Part shown: one piece after another, positions 1 to 5,282 of the stretch
Numbering within the stretch: the stretch's first letter is position 1
How the letters are laid out: the number at the start of each line of letters is the position of its first letter
DNA from: an uncultured Eubacteriales bacterium
GTDB lineage: Bacteria > Bacillota_A > Clostridia > Peptostreptococcales > Anaerovoracaceae
DNA length: 9,927 nt
Reading direction: 5' to 3'
NCBI GenBank assembly: GCA_902790885.1
Contig: CADATR010000059.1
Span: 1 to 9,927 of the forward strand
The notes under the pieces: model-generated
What the model saw: the letters and a program-made list of their open reading frames with translations, nothing else
Database searches by the model: none
Told to the model about the DNA's origin: nothing
Translations under genes and position numbers: made by a program

Positions 1-652
1 GATAGCTTTCTCCAAGCACCCTTATAAGCTCATATCCGAGGTCCTGCACACCGAGGATGTCATCCTTTATGCTGCCGCAGAACGCCAGGTTGAGCCCGAC
101 ATTCGGGTCTTCAAACTTAGGCCAGAGTATTCCCGGAGTATCCAGAAGCTGCATGCCATTGGAAAGAGAAAGCCACTGCTTGCCCTTTGTTACACCAGGT
201 TTATCCCCGGTCTGAGCTGACCTTTTTCCGGTGAGTCTGTTGATAAGCGAAGACTTCCCGACATTCGGCACTCCGACTATCATGATGCGCAGGGGCCTTC
301 TGATAGGACGCTCCTCATTCCTCTTCTTCTGCTCGGCCTCGAGAGCCTTCAGGAGCTTCTTTATATTCTCTCCCGACTGCAGATTGAGAGCCATGACACG
401 GCGCACGCCTTTGCCATGCGAAAGCTTTTCCTCCCATGTCTCCGTTTCGGCAGCATCCGCGAGATCGGCTTTTCCGAGCACGATTATGCGAGGTTTTCCC
501 GAAATGATCTCATCGATGATCGGATTCCTGCTGGACACCGGAATGCGGCTGTCGACTATCTCTATGACAAGATCAACAGCCTTAAGATTGTCCTGTATCA
601 ATTCCCGGGTCTTCTTCATGTGCCCCGGATACCAGTTTATATTGTCTATCAT
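1..652 (-). CDS. rbgA: Ribosome biogenesis GTPase RbgA (YlqF), C-terminus cut off by window edge
   Basis: A circularly permuted GTPase that acts late in 50S subunit assembly in Gram-positive bacteria. The 217 visible residues begin MIDNINWYPGHM, the family's hallmark N-terminus. The motifs follow in permuted order: G4 as GKAD (60-63), G1 GVPNVGKSS (127-135), G2 PGVT (152-155) and G3 DTPG (171-174), then ILWPKF. The family is about 280 residues long, so the C-terminal RNA-binding part lies beyond position 1. The ATG at 652 aligns with the B. subtilis start. Its AAGGA lies only one base upstream, which is poor spacing. An in-frame ATG at 697 would add 15 residues, but it sits inside the preceding terminator hairpin. 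The gene follows rplS, as in B. subtilis. The G4 asparagine is replaced by glycine, which is unusual. Identity is certain; the exact start is less so. Confidence 0.96.
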   Translation of the reverse strand, partial: MIDNINWYPGHMKKTRELIQDNLKAVDLVIEIVDSRIPVSSRNPIIDEIISGKPRIIVLGKADLADAAETETWEEKLSHGKGVRRVMALNLQSGENIKKLLKALEAEQKKRNEERPIRRPLRIMIVGVPNVGKSSLINRLTGKRSAQTGDKPGVTKGKQWLSLSNGMQLLDTPGILWPKFEDPNVGLNLAFCGSIKDDILGVQDLGYELIRVLGESY

Positions 653-690
653 TTCCTTAATACTATGCGCCGCACATTGATATAACGAAA

Positions 691-725
691 AATGCATACC
701 TTTGACATGGTCGCAGGTATGCATT
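691..725 (-). terminator. Intrinsic terminator or attenuator between rplS and rbgA
   Basis: A perfect 10-base inverted repeat: AATGCATACC at 691-700 and GGTATGCATT at 716-725, with a 15-base loop. Read on the minus strand, the hairpin starts seven bases after the rplS stop codon and runs into a T-rich stretch (ATTTTTCG). The stem is only moderately GC-rich, so partial read-through into rbgA is plausible. That would give much more L19 than RbgA. The plus strand has no T-tract after the stem, so the signal works only for minus-strand transcription. Confidence 0.75.
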
Positions 726-732
726 GTGATCA

Positions 733-1074
733 CTATTCAGCGCTTCTGATTCTGGCTGCTTTACCGGTTCTCTGACGCATGTAGTTGAGCTTAGCTCTTC
801 TGACTCTGCCTCTTCTGACTACCTCGATCTTCTCGATCTTTGGCGAGTGCAGAGGGAATGTCTTCTCTACGCCGATTCCGTTTGACAGCTTTCTTACTGT
901 GAAAGTCTCGTTAACGCCGCCGTGCTGTCTCTTAAGTACATAACCCTCGAAGACCTGGATTCTTTCTCTCTGACCCTCGATGATCTTAATGTGTACTCTG
1001 AGTGTGTCGCCGACCTTGAACTCAGGAATGTCATCCCTTTTGTAATCCATTGTGATCTGATCTAAAATATTCAC
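733..1074 (-). CDS. rplS: 50S ribosomal protein L19
   Basis: L19 is a large-subunit protein at the 30S-50S interface. The 113-residue product matches the family's usual length of about 115. Recognisable blocks are [13 protein letters not shown] near residue 20, RIQVFEGYV near 38, [21 protein letters not shown] around 58-78, and the basic C-terminal segment [16 protein letters not shown] near 86-100. The start codon is GTG at 1074, preceded at good spacing by AAGGAG (1083-1088). The next in-frame Met (residue 9) would remove part of the conserved N-terminus. The gene has its own probable promoter and a structured leader, and rbgA follows. The rimM-trmD genes that precede rplS in many bacteria are absent here; a recombinase gene lies upstream instead. 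Confidence 0.98.
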   Translation of the reverse strand: MNILDQITMDYKRDDIPEFKVGDTLRVHIKIIEGQRERIQVFEGYVLKRQHGGVNETFTVRKLSNGIGVEKTFPLHSPKIEKIEVVRRGRVRRAKLNYMRQRTGKAARIRSAE

Positions 1075-1087
1075 GTTATTCTCTCCT

Positions 1088-1175
1088 TCCTCTCAAGACG
1101 TTCTTGGAGCCACCGACCTTATGCCGTCTCCAGAGGACCGCCCGTAATAACTTCGGCTGCCGCAAACCGACAGCC
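1088..1175 (-). ncRNA. Structured 5' leader of rplS, candidate L19 autoregulatory element
   Basis: Between the probable promoter and the rplS GTG, the minus-strand transcript can form two clear helices. The first is a seven-pair hairpin with arms 1175-1169 and 1161-1155 (one G-U pair) and a seven-base loop. The second is long: 1137-1125 pairs with 1100-1088 as six pairs, one G-G mismatch and six pairs including one G-U. It encloses a 24-base loop rich in GG and CC. Its last base overlaps the first A of the AAGGAG ribosome binding site. L19 leader elements are known upstream of rplS in low-GC Gram-positives. Membership of that family is inferred from position and structure only. Confidence 0.6.
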
Positions 1176-1180
1176 TACAT

Positions 1181-1209
1181 AGAATACTATAACAAATCAC
1201 ATAATGCAA
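1181..1209 (-). promoter_or_regulatory. Probable sigma-A type promoter of rplS
   Basis: On the minus strand, TTGCAT (1204-1209) is a -35 candidate and TATTCT (1181-1186) a -10 candidate, separated by exactly 17 bases. Each matches consensus at four of six positions. Transcription would start near 1174, at the foot of the first leader hairpin. The -35 lies about 40 bases beyond the xerD stop codon. No terminator was found between xerD and this site, so some read-through from upstream is also possible. Confidence 0.5.
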
Positions 1210-1248
1210 GAGATTTTTTGGTTTACAGCGATATAAATACTATAGTCT

Positions 1249-2127
1249 CTATGCTCTTGGATGACAGCTTCTGAATACTTCTCTTACGCGGATATCGATG
1301 ACCGACAGATACGCTATGCCTACTGACATATCCTCGAAGCCCATGAGCTCCTGGAGTGTTCTGAGGTCGCCGCCATTCTGCAGTATATGGACTGCAAAGC
1401 TGTCTCGCAGTATCTGAGGAGTCATTCGCGATTCGACACCCATCATCTGACCATAATCCTTGAGTATCTTCCATATGCCCTGCCTGGTAAGCGGCTCGCC
1501 TCTGAAATTCACAAATACGAAGTCATCGTCTTCATGCTCCCTGCCCGTGATGACATCGTGTGATTTTTCAAAATACTGTTTCATTGCAGTCGAGGCATAG
1601 CTTCCGAGCGGTACTATCCTGCTTTCATCATTCACATCCCTCAGAGTAACGAAATTCATCCGCAGGTTGACATCGCTGAATCTCAGTCTCACCACCTCAG
1701 TGACTCTCGCTCCTGTGCCGTACATAAACTCAAGCAATGCCTTGTCGCGAAGACCCTTGGTATCATCGGCAGGCAGATCCATCAGCGCCGCGGCTTCTTC
1801 TACGGTCAGATAATCGATCTGGCGCTTATCAGTCTTTATCGCCTTTATCCTCGTGAAAGGATTCTCGCTGATGACTCCCTTGCTGATCAGGTATTCGTAA
1901 TATGTTCTGAGAGCCGAGACCTTGCGGTTGATAGTGGGTTTGGACTTATTCTCATTGCTGAGCTGAAGCACATATGCTATCGCATCATTGTCGGTGCATT
2001 TTTCGAGACTGCCGGTGCCTCTGCCCGCTAGATACTTCTCAAATGCTGTCAGGTCTCTCTCATACGCTATGAGAGTATTGGCAGCCTTACGCTTGTCATT
2101 CTTCATGTACTCTATAAATCCGCGCAT
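1249..2127 (-). CDS. XerD-like tyrosine recombinase with degenerate active site
   Basis: At 292 residues this is the length of XerD (298 in E. coli). It has an N-terminal SAM-like core-binding domain (about 1-95) and a C-terminal catalytic domain ending in HPRA, exactly as XerD does. My hand alignment to E. coli XerD keeps the first catalytic arginine (R141 in GTGARVTE), the second arginine (R241) and the tyrosine nucleophile (Y273). The beta-hairpin lysine (K172) aligns with V165, the HxxR histidine (H244) with Q238, and the third-motif histidine (H270) with F264. The frame is open and ordinary in codon use, so this is not simple decay. The start at 2127 has AGGAGGGG six bases upstream, overlapping the end of nudF 12 bases away. 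The nudF-xerD neighbourhood is the usual site of xerD in Firmicutes. It may bind a dif-like site with weak or no strand exchange. Family is certain; activity is doubtful. Confidence 0.92.
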   Translation of the reverse strand: MRGFIEYMKNDKRKAANTLIAYERDLTAFEKYLAGRGTGSLEKCTDNDAIAYVLQLSNENKSKPTINRKVSALRTYYEYLISKGVISENPFTRIKAIKTDKRQIDYLTVEEAAALMDLPADDTKGLRDKALLEFMYGTGARVTEVVRLRFSDVNLRMNFVTLRDVNDESRIVPLGSYASTAMKQYFEKSHDVITGREHEDDDFVFVNFRGEPLTRQGIWKILKDYGQMMGVESRMTPQILRDSFAVHILQNGGDLRTLQELMGFEDMSVGIAYLSVIDIRVREVFRSCHPRA

Positions 2128-2139
2128 AACATACCCCTC

Positions 2140-2673
2140 CTATATCTCTCCCGCCTGTCTGGCAAAAAGCAGACCGATAATCGTTTTGGCGTCCCTTATC
2201 TCATTTCTCATGATCATGTCTATCAGCTCATCCGGTTCATACTCGAGAAGCTCTATACACTCGCTGTCATCCCATTCCGTCTCCCCCGGTGTGAGATCCC
2301 TGCATATGAATATATGAAGAGTTTCATTCGAATAGCCGCATGTAGGATAGAATGTGAGCATATGCCTGATCGATCCGGCTGAATACCCGGTCTCCTCACG
2401 CAGTTCTCTTGCAGCTGTCACTTCAGGTTTTTCGCCGGGGTCGGTCCTCCCGGCCGGAAGCTCGAGCAGAGCGCACTCAAAAGCCTTTCTGTACTGGCGT
2501 TCCATAAGAACTTTACCTGTATCGGTTATTGCCACCAGCAGAGAGCCTCCTATATGCTCAACTATATCTCTTACAGACTCGCCATTTACCGTCTTCACCC
2601 TGTGCTTTCGTATATTGAATACAGGGCCTTCGTACACTATTTCACTGCTTATGGTTGTTTCTTCGAATATCAT
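2140..2673 (-). CDS. nudF: Nudix hydrolase, ADP-ribose pyrophosphatase type
   Basis: Predicted to hydrolyse ADP-ribose to AMP and ribose 5-phosphate, clearing a reactive by-product of NAD turnover in the cytosol. The 177 residues contain a perfect 23-residue Nudix box at 75-97: G75, E81, then REL-R-EE-T-GY with R89, E90, E93 and E94 as the metal-binding core. It is preceded by ELPAG, as in NudF/YqkG proteins. The N-terminal strand region (VYEGPVFNIR near 13-22) is typical of the ADP-ribose subfamily. The ATG at 2673 has AAAGG six bases upstream. The stop codon overlaps the ribosome binding site of the recombinase gene, so those two are probably translated from one message. Substrate is inferred from the subfamily; other nucleoside diphosphate derivatives are possible. 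Confidence 0.93.
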   Translation of the reverse strand: MIFEETTISSEIVYEGPVFNIRKHRVKTVNGESVRDIVEHIGGSLLVAITDTGKVLMERQYRKAFECALLELPAGRTDPGEKPEVTAARELREETGYSAGSIRHMLTFYPTCGYSNETLHIFICRDLTPGETEWDDSECIELLEYEPDELIDMIMRNEIRDAKTIIGLLFARQAGEI

Positions 2674-2736
2674 GGCTTGCCTTTACAATAATCATATATC
2701 TTAAATTCTGTTTATGTTTATTGTATCACCGCAAAG
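2674..2736 (-). other. Short gap between the small unknown gene and nudF
   Basis: This AT-rich 63-base gap has no convincing terminator and no complete promoter. A TACAAT box lies at 2720-2725 on the minus strand, but its nearest -35-like hexamer (TTGATA, 2740-2745) is only 14 bases away. Co-transcription of nudF with the upstream gene is the simplest reading. Confidence 0.35.
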
Positions 2737-3099
2737 TCATATCAAAAACAGGTTTTTTGCTAGTTCCCAAATAAATACCTGCCTCCATTTTCTCCAGGTA
2801 TTCTCATGAGCCATATCGCTGTACGGCACATTATATGTTATGCAGTCGAGAGTGCTCTGTCTGTATTCCGCCGGGACTCTGATAAGCGCTTTTCTTATGC
2901 AGCTCAGTTTCCATTTCGCCTGGTCGAGCACGTCAGGATCTCTGATCACCTCTTCGTCATTCATAAAAAAGACCAGCTCATCCTCTTTTGCCGCATAATT
3001 GCTTACGGCTTCAAGCTTTCTCAGTCTGTCCATATCTTTTACGAGCCATATACACTGATAATAAACCGCCTTCGGAACACTGTATTCATTCTTTCTCAT
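2737..3099 (-). CDS. Small protein of unknown function, possible C-terminal helix-turn-helix
   Basis: I do not recognise a named family with certainty. The 120-residue protein has no signal peptide or membrane segment and is rich in charged and aromatic residues. The N-terminal third (VYYQCIWLVKDMDRLRKLE) looks helical. The last 50 residues (IRKALIRVPAEYR..., YSDMAHENTWRKWRQVF, ending AKNLFLI) resemble the region-4-like helix-turn-helix layout of small phage or Clostridial regulators, with NTWRKWRQ as a possible recognition helix. That resemblance is from memory and is an inference. The gene looks real: its ATG at 3099 has GAGGAGGG seven bases upstream, base composition matches the neighbours, and it is the first gene after a strong terminator. 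nudF follows 63 bases later. Any regulatory role is unproven. Confidence 0.72.
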   Translation of the reverse strand: MRKNEYSVPKAVYYQCIWLVKDMDRLRKLEAVSNYAAKEDELVFFMNDEEVIRDPDVLDQAKWKLSCIRKALIRVPAEYRQSTLDCITYNVPYSDMAHENTWRKWRQVFIWELAKNLFLI

Positions 3100-3232
3100 A
3101 ATGCCGCCCTCCTCTCAGTTAAATTGTATGAAAACATTTAACCGCAGTATCTGCAGAAGTTTATGGCGATTCTGTGAGGAGGTCATTTATTGTCGGAAAA
3201 AGGTCATTTTCTGCAGGATTTCGTGGCGAACG
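3100..3232 (-). promoter_or_regulatory. Intergenic region upstream of the small unknown gene
   Basis: This gap should hold the promoter for the next transcription unit, because a terminator lies just upstream. A TACAAT -10-like box is at 3123-3128 on the minus strand, 24 bases before the ATG, but no good -35 sits at the right distance. A 9-base direct repeat, AGGTCATTT on the plus strand, occurs at 3180-3188 and 3201-3209, exactly 21 bases apart. That is two helical turns and could suit a dimeric regulator. No reading frame here looks genuine. Confidence 0.35.
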
Positions 3233-3256
3233 AAAAAAGGACGCTCAGTGCGTCCT
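3233..3256 (-). terminator. Intrinsic terminator of the tig-clp-lon-hpt-PHP run
   Basis: On the minus strand AGGACGC (3256-3250) pairs perfectly with GCGTCCT (3244-3238) around the five-base loop ACTGA, and five further T residues follow (3237-3233). A GC-rich seven-pair stem with a T-tract, nine bases after the stop of the PHP gene, is a textbook rho-independent terminator. It closes the long operon to the right. Confidence 0.92.
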
Positions 3257-3265
3257 CTTGCATCG

Positions 3266-4156
3266 TTATGGTCTGTGGTATCTTTTGAAATCTCTCTTTG
3301 TCTCATCTGAATGGAAGTCCGAGCCTCTTGTGATCATAAGGCCATGCTCCTTTGCGTATGCCACGAGCATTTCCTGCTGCACCGGATCAGCTGATGGATG
3401 ATGACATTCAACTCCGTCTACCCCATACTCCACCATCTTATCAAGAAAAGCATACAGCCTCGGCTTGAATTCCTCAAAGGTCTCCTTGCGGCGGCGCTGC
3501 TCCATCGGGTGCGCCACTACAGCGAGTCCGCCGGCTTTATGTATGATGTCGATCACTTTCGTTGTTGGCAGTGTTGTCTTTTCTATGCATTTGATCTCAG
3601 GTTCCTGGAATATGGTGTTGAAGGCCTCCTGCACACTATCGACATATCCTTTTCGCATGAGTATGAGAGCGAAGGTCGGCTTGCCTACAAAACGCCCTTC
3701 ATTTACAGTTCCGATGTCATCGAGCGTGATGTCATACCCCTTGTCAACGAGAGCCTTCATGAATCTGTCATTACGCCTTGCTCTGTCGAGTATGATACCG
3801 AGCAGCGCAGCCTTAAGATCCGGGTCGTCCGGATCAAAGCCATATCCGAGCATGTGTATGTTCTTTCCTATAGGGTCCGCAGAGTCAAACTCTATTCCAT
3901 ACAGGAACTGCACGCCCACATGCTCAGCATACGGTGCCACCAGCACAGAGCCTTCGATGCCGTCATGATCCGTTATCGCGAGCAGCTCATATCCCTGGGA
4001 TTTTCTCCAGTCAATGATCTGCTTCGGAGTAAGTGCCCCATCAGAGAAGCAGGTATGCATGTGAAGATCCTTTTTAAGATCGGACTCTATGAGCGCCCTG
4101 AGCTCTTCCGTACTATTAAATTGCCTTCCAATCGATTTAAAGTAATTCAACGTCAT
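3266..4156 (-). CDS. PHP-domain metal-dependent phosphoesterase, TrpH/YciV (RNase AM) type
   Basis: Members of this family are trinuclear-metal phosphoesterases. Characterised relatives remove the 3' phosphate from 3',5'-bisphosphonucleotides or trim RNA from the 5' end. Numbered from the ATG at 4156, the metal ligands appear in order: HMH (32-34), TDHD (62-65), E89 in GIEF, H101 in HMLGYGFD, H216 in VAHP, the HH at 252-253, and D280 and H282 in GSDFH. The 296 residues match the family's usual length of about 280-295. An ATG at 4210 is also in frame, but it lies deep inside hpt. The ATG at 4156 overlaps the hpt end by 20 bases and abuts AGAGG. A TTG at 4150 has that same AGAGG at the better distance of six bases and may be the true start. 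Position after hpt suggests nucleotide recycling; the substrate is inferred. Confidence 0.9.
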   Translation of the reverse strand: MTLNYFKSIGRQFNSTEELRALIESDLKKDLHMHTCFSDGALTPKQIIDWRKSQGYELLAITDHDGIEGSVLVAPYAEHVGVQFLYGIEFDSADPIGKNIHMLGYGFDPDDPDLKAALLGIILDRARRNDRFMKALVDKGYDITLDDIGTVNEGRFVGKPTFALILMRKGYVDSVQEAFNTIFQEPEIKCIEKTTLPTTKVIDIIHKAGGLAVVAHPMEQRRRKETFEEFKPRLYAFLDKMVEYGVDGVECHHPSADPVQQEMLVAYAKEHGLMITRGSDFHSDETKRDFKRYHRP

Positions 4157-4679
4157 CCTCTTCAAGGTATGAGATATAAGGGAGGTCTCTGTATCTCTGA
4201 TCGAAATCAAGACCGTACCCGATCACAAAGAGATCGTCGATCTCAAAGCCCACATAGTCCGCATGGAAATCGTTGGTCCTGCGCGATTCCTTGTTGAGCA
4301 TAGTGCATACCTTTATGCACTTAGGTCCTCTTTCCTCGAGCTTTGCAAGCACGTATTTGAGGGTGTTGCCCGTATCTACTATGTCCTCGACCACGATTAC
4401 GTTGGCATTGTACATGTTGATCTCCGGATCAAACTTGATCTTTACCACGCCTGAGCTGGTTTTTGAAGCGCCGTAGCTGCTTGCTGAGATAAAGTCGAGC
4501 TTTGTCTTTACGGTGAGGTTCTTCATGATGTCGCCGATCCAGAGGATCGAGCCCTTCAGAGTGCAGAGCAGTATGACTTCCTCGCCCTCAAAATCCTTAT
4601 CGATCTGAGCCGCGATCTCCTTCGCCCTTTTGCTGATCTGTTCCTCGGTATAAAGGATCTTACCTAATTTGTTTGCCAT
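4137..4679 (-). CDS. hpt: Hypoxanthine phosphoribosyltransferase
   Basis: A purine-salvage enzyme joining hypoxanthine (and usually guanine) to PRPP to make IMP or GMP. The 180 residues match the usual bacterial length. Visible motifs are LKGS (41-44) of the pyrophosphate loop, the PRPP-binding signature VVEDIVDTGNTL (96-107) with the acidic pair E98/D99 and D102, K130 near the purine site, and GYGLDFDQRYRDLPYI (154-169), diagnostic of Hpt rather than of xanthine or adenine phosphoribosyltransferases. The ATG at 4679 is preceded by AAAGGAGG at four bases. It begins 17 bases after engB and overlaps the PHP gene at its end, so the three are surely co-transcribed. Firmicutes often have hpt beside tilS and ftsH, so this location is less common. 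Confidence 0.96.
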   Translation of the reverse strand: MANKLGKILYTEEQISKRAKEIAAQIDKDFEGEEVILLCTLKGSILWIGDIMKNLTVKTKLDFISASSYGASKTSSGVVKIKFDPEINMYNANVIVVEDIVDTGNTLKYVLAKLEERGPKCIKVCTMLNKESRRTNDFHADYVGFEIDDLFVIGYGLDFDQRYRDLPYISYLEEDDVELL

Positions 4680-4696
4680 GTTTCCTCCTTTATCGC

Positions 4697-5278
4697 TTAC
4701 AGAAGAGAATTTATTACTTCGAGAAGTTCTTCGTCCCCGGTCCTTTTCAGAGCTGAAACAGGAATAATCTTGTCTTCCCTGCCCATTCCTAGAGTCTGCC
4801 TTATGGTCTTTATGCAGGCTGCCCTCTGGTTGCTGCTTACCTTATCAGCTTTTGTGGCCACGACTATTCCGTCGAGTCCGTAATATTTCAGATAATCATA
4901 CATCTGCACATCCTGAGCGCTCGGCTTGTGTCTTATATCCACAAGCTGCACCACCTTCAGCAGATTTTCCCTGTTTTCGAGGTAGCCCTCTATCATGGCT
5001 CCCCATTTTTCGCTTTCAGACCTGCTCACCTTGGCAAAACCGTATCCGGGCAGGTCAACTATCCTGAACAGATCATCACATCTGTAGAAATTGATCGTCC
5101 TGGTCTTTCCCGGGCTTCCCGAGACTCTCGCCAGGGCCTTTCTGCCTGTGATGAGGTTGAGCAGCGATGATTTGCCTACGTTTGATCTTCCGGCGAAAGC
5201 TATCTCCGGGATATCAGCAGGCGGATATTGCGACGCTTTTACAGCGACGGCTTCAAGTTCAGATTTGTTTATCTTCAT
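4697..5278 (-). CDS. engB: Ribosome biogenesis GTP-binding protein EngB (YsxC/YihA)
   Basis: A small TRAFAC-class GTPase needed for assembly of the 50S ribosomal subunit. The 193-residue product shows all five G motifs: G1 GRSNVGKS (30-37), G2 threonines in KTRTINF (58-64), G3 DLPG (75-78, in DLPGYGFAKV), G4 TKAD (142-145) and G5 SALK (175-178). Length and order match the B. subtilis protein YsxC. The ATG at 5278 lies four bases after the lon stop codon. The TAAGGA spanning that stop is the only ribosome binding site and is tightly spaced, which suggests coupling to lon translation. Following lon is the classic arrangement for this gene in Firmicutes. Confidence 0.97.
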   Translation of the reverse strand: MKINKSELEAVAVKASQYPPADIPEIAFAGRSNVGKSSLLNLITGRKALARVSGSPGKTRTINFYRCDDLFRIVDLPGYGFAKVSRSESEKWGAMIEGYLENRENLLKVVQLVDIRHKPSAQDVQMYDYLKYYGLDGIVVATKADKVSSNQRAACIKTIRQTLGMGREDKIIPVSALKRTGDEELLEVINSLL

Positions 5279-5282
5279 GTCC

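Noticed and set aside
230..685. Plus-strand frames at the left end
   Set aside because: They are antisense to rbgA, whose minus-strand translation shows every GTPase motif.
1207..1258. Possible hairpin after the xerD stop, arms GCATAGAGA and TCTCTTGC
   Set aside because: The loop is over 30 bases, the stem has a bulge, and no T-tract follows. It also overlaps the rplS -35, so it was not called a terminator.
1223..1474. Second minus-strand frame at the end of the recombinase gene, considered as a sign of frameshift
   Set aside because: The main frame continues through the conserved tyrosine and the HPRA terminus, so no frameshift is needed. The other frame has no family resemblance.
2720..2745. 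Promoter for nudF from TTGATA and TACAAT
   Set aside because: The spacing is 14 bases, too short for a standard sigma-A promoter, and no extended -10 is present.
3398..4297. Long open frame of 299 codons on the plus strand
   Set aside because: It is antisense to the PHP gene and hpt, both of which have clear catalytic motifs. It has no good ribosome binding site and no recognisable domain.
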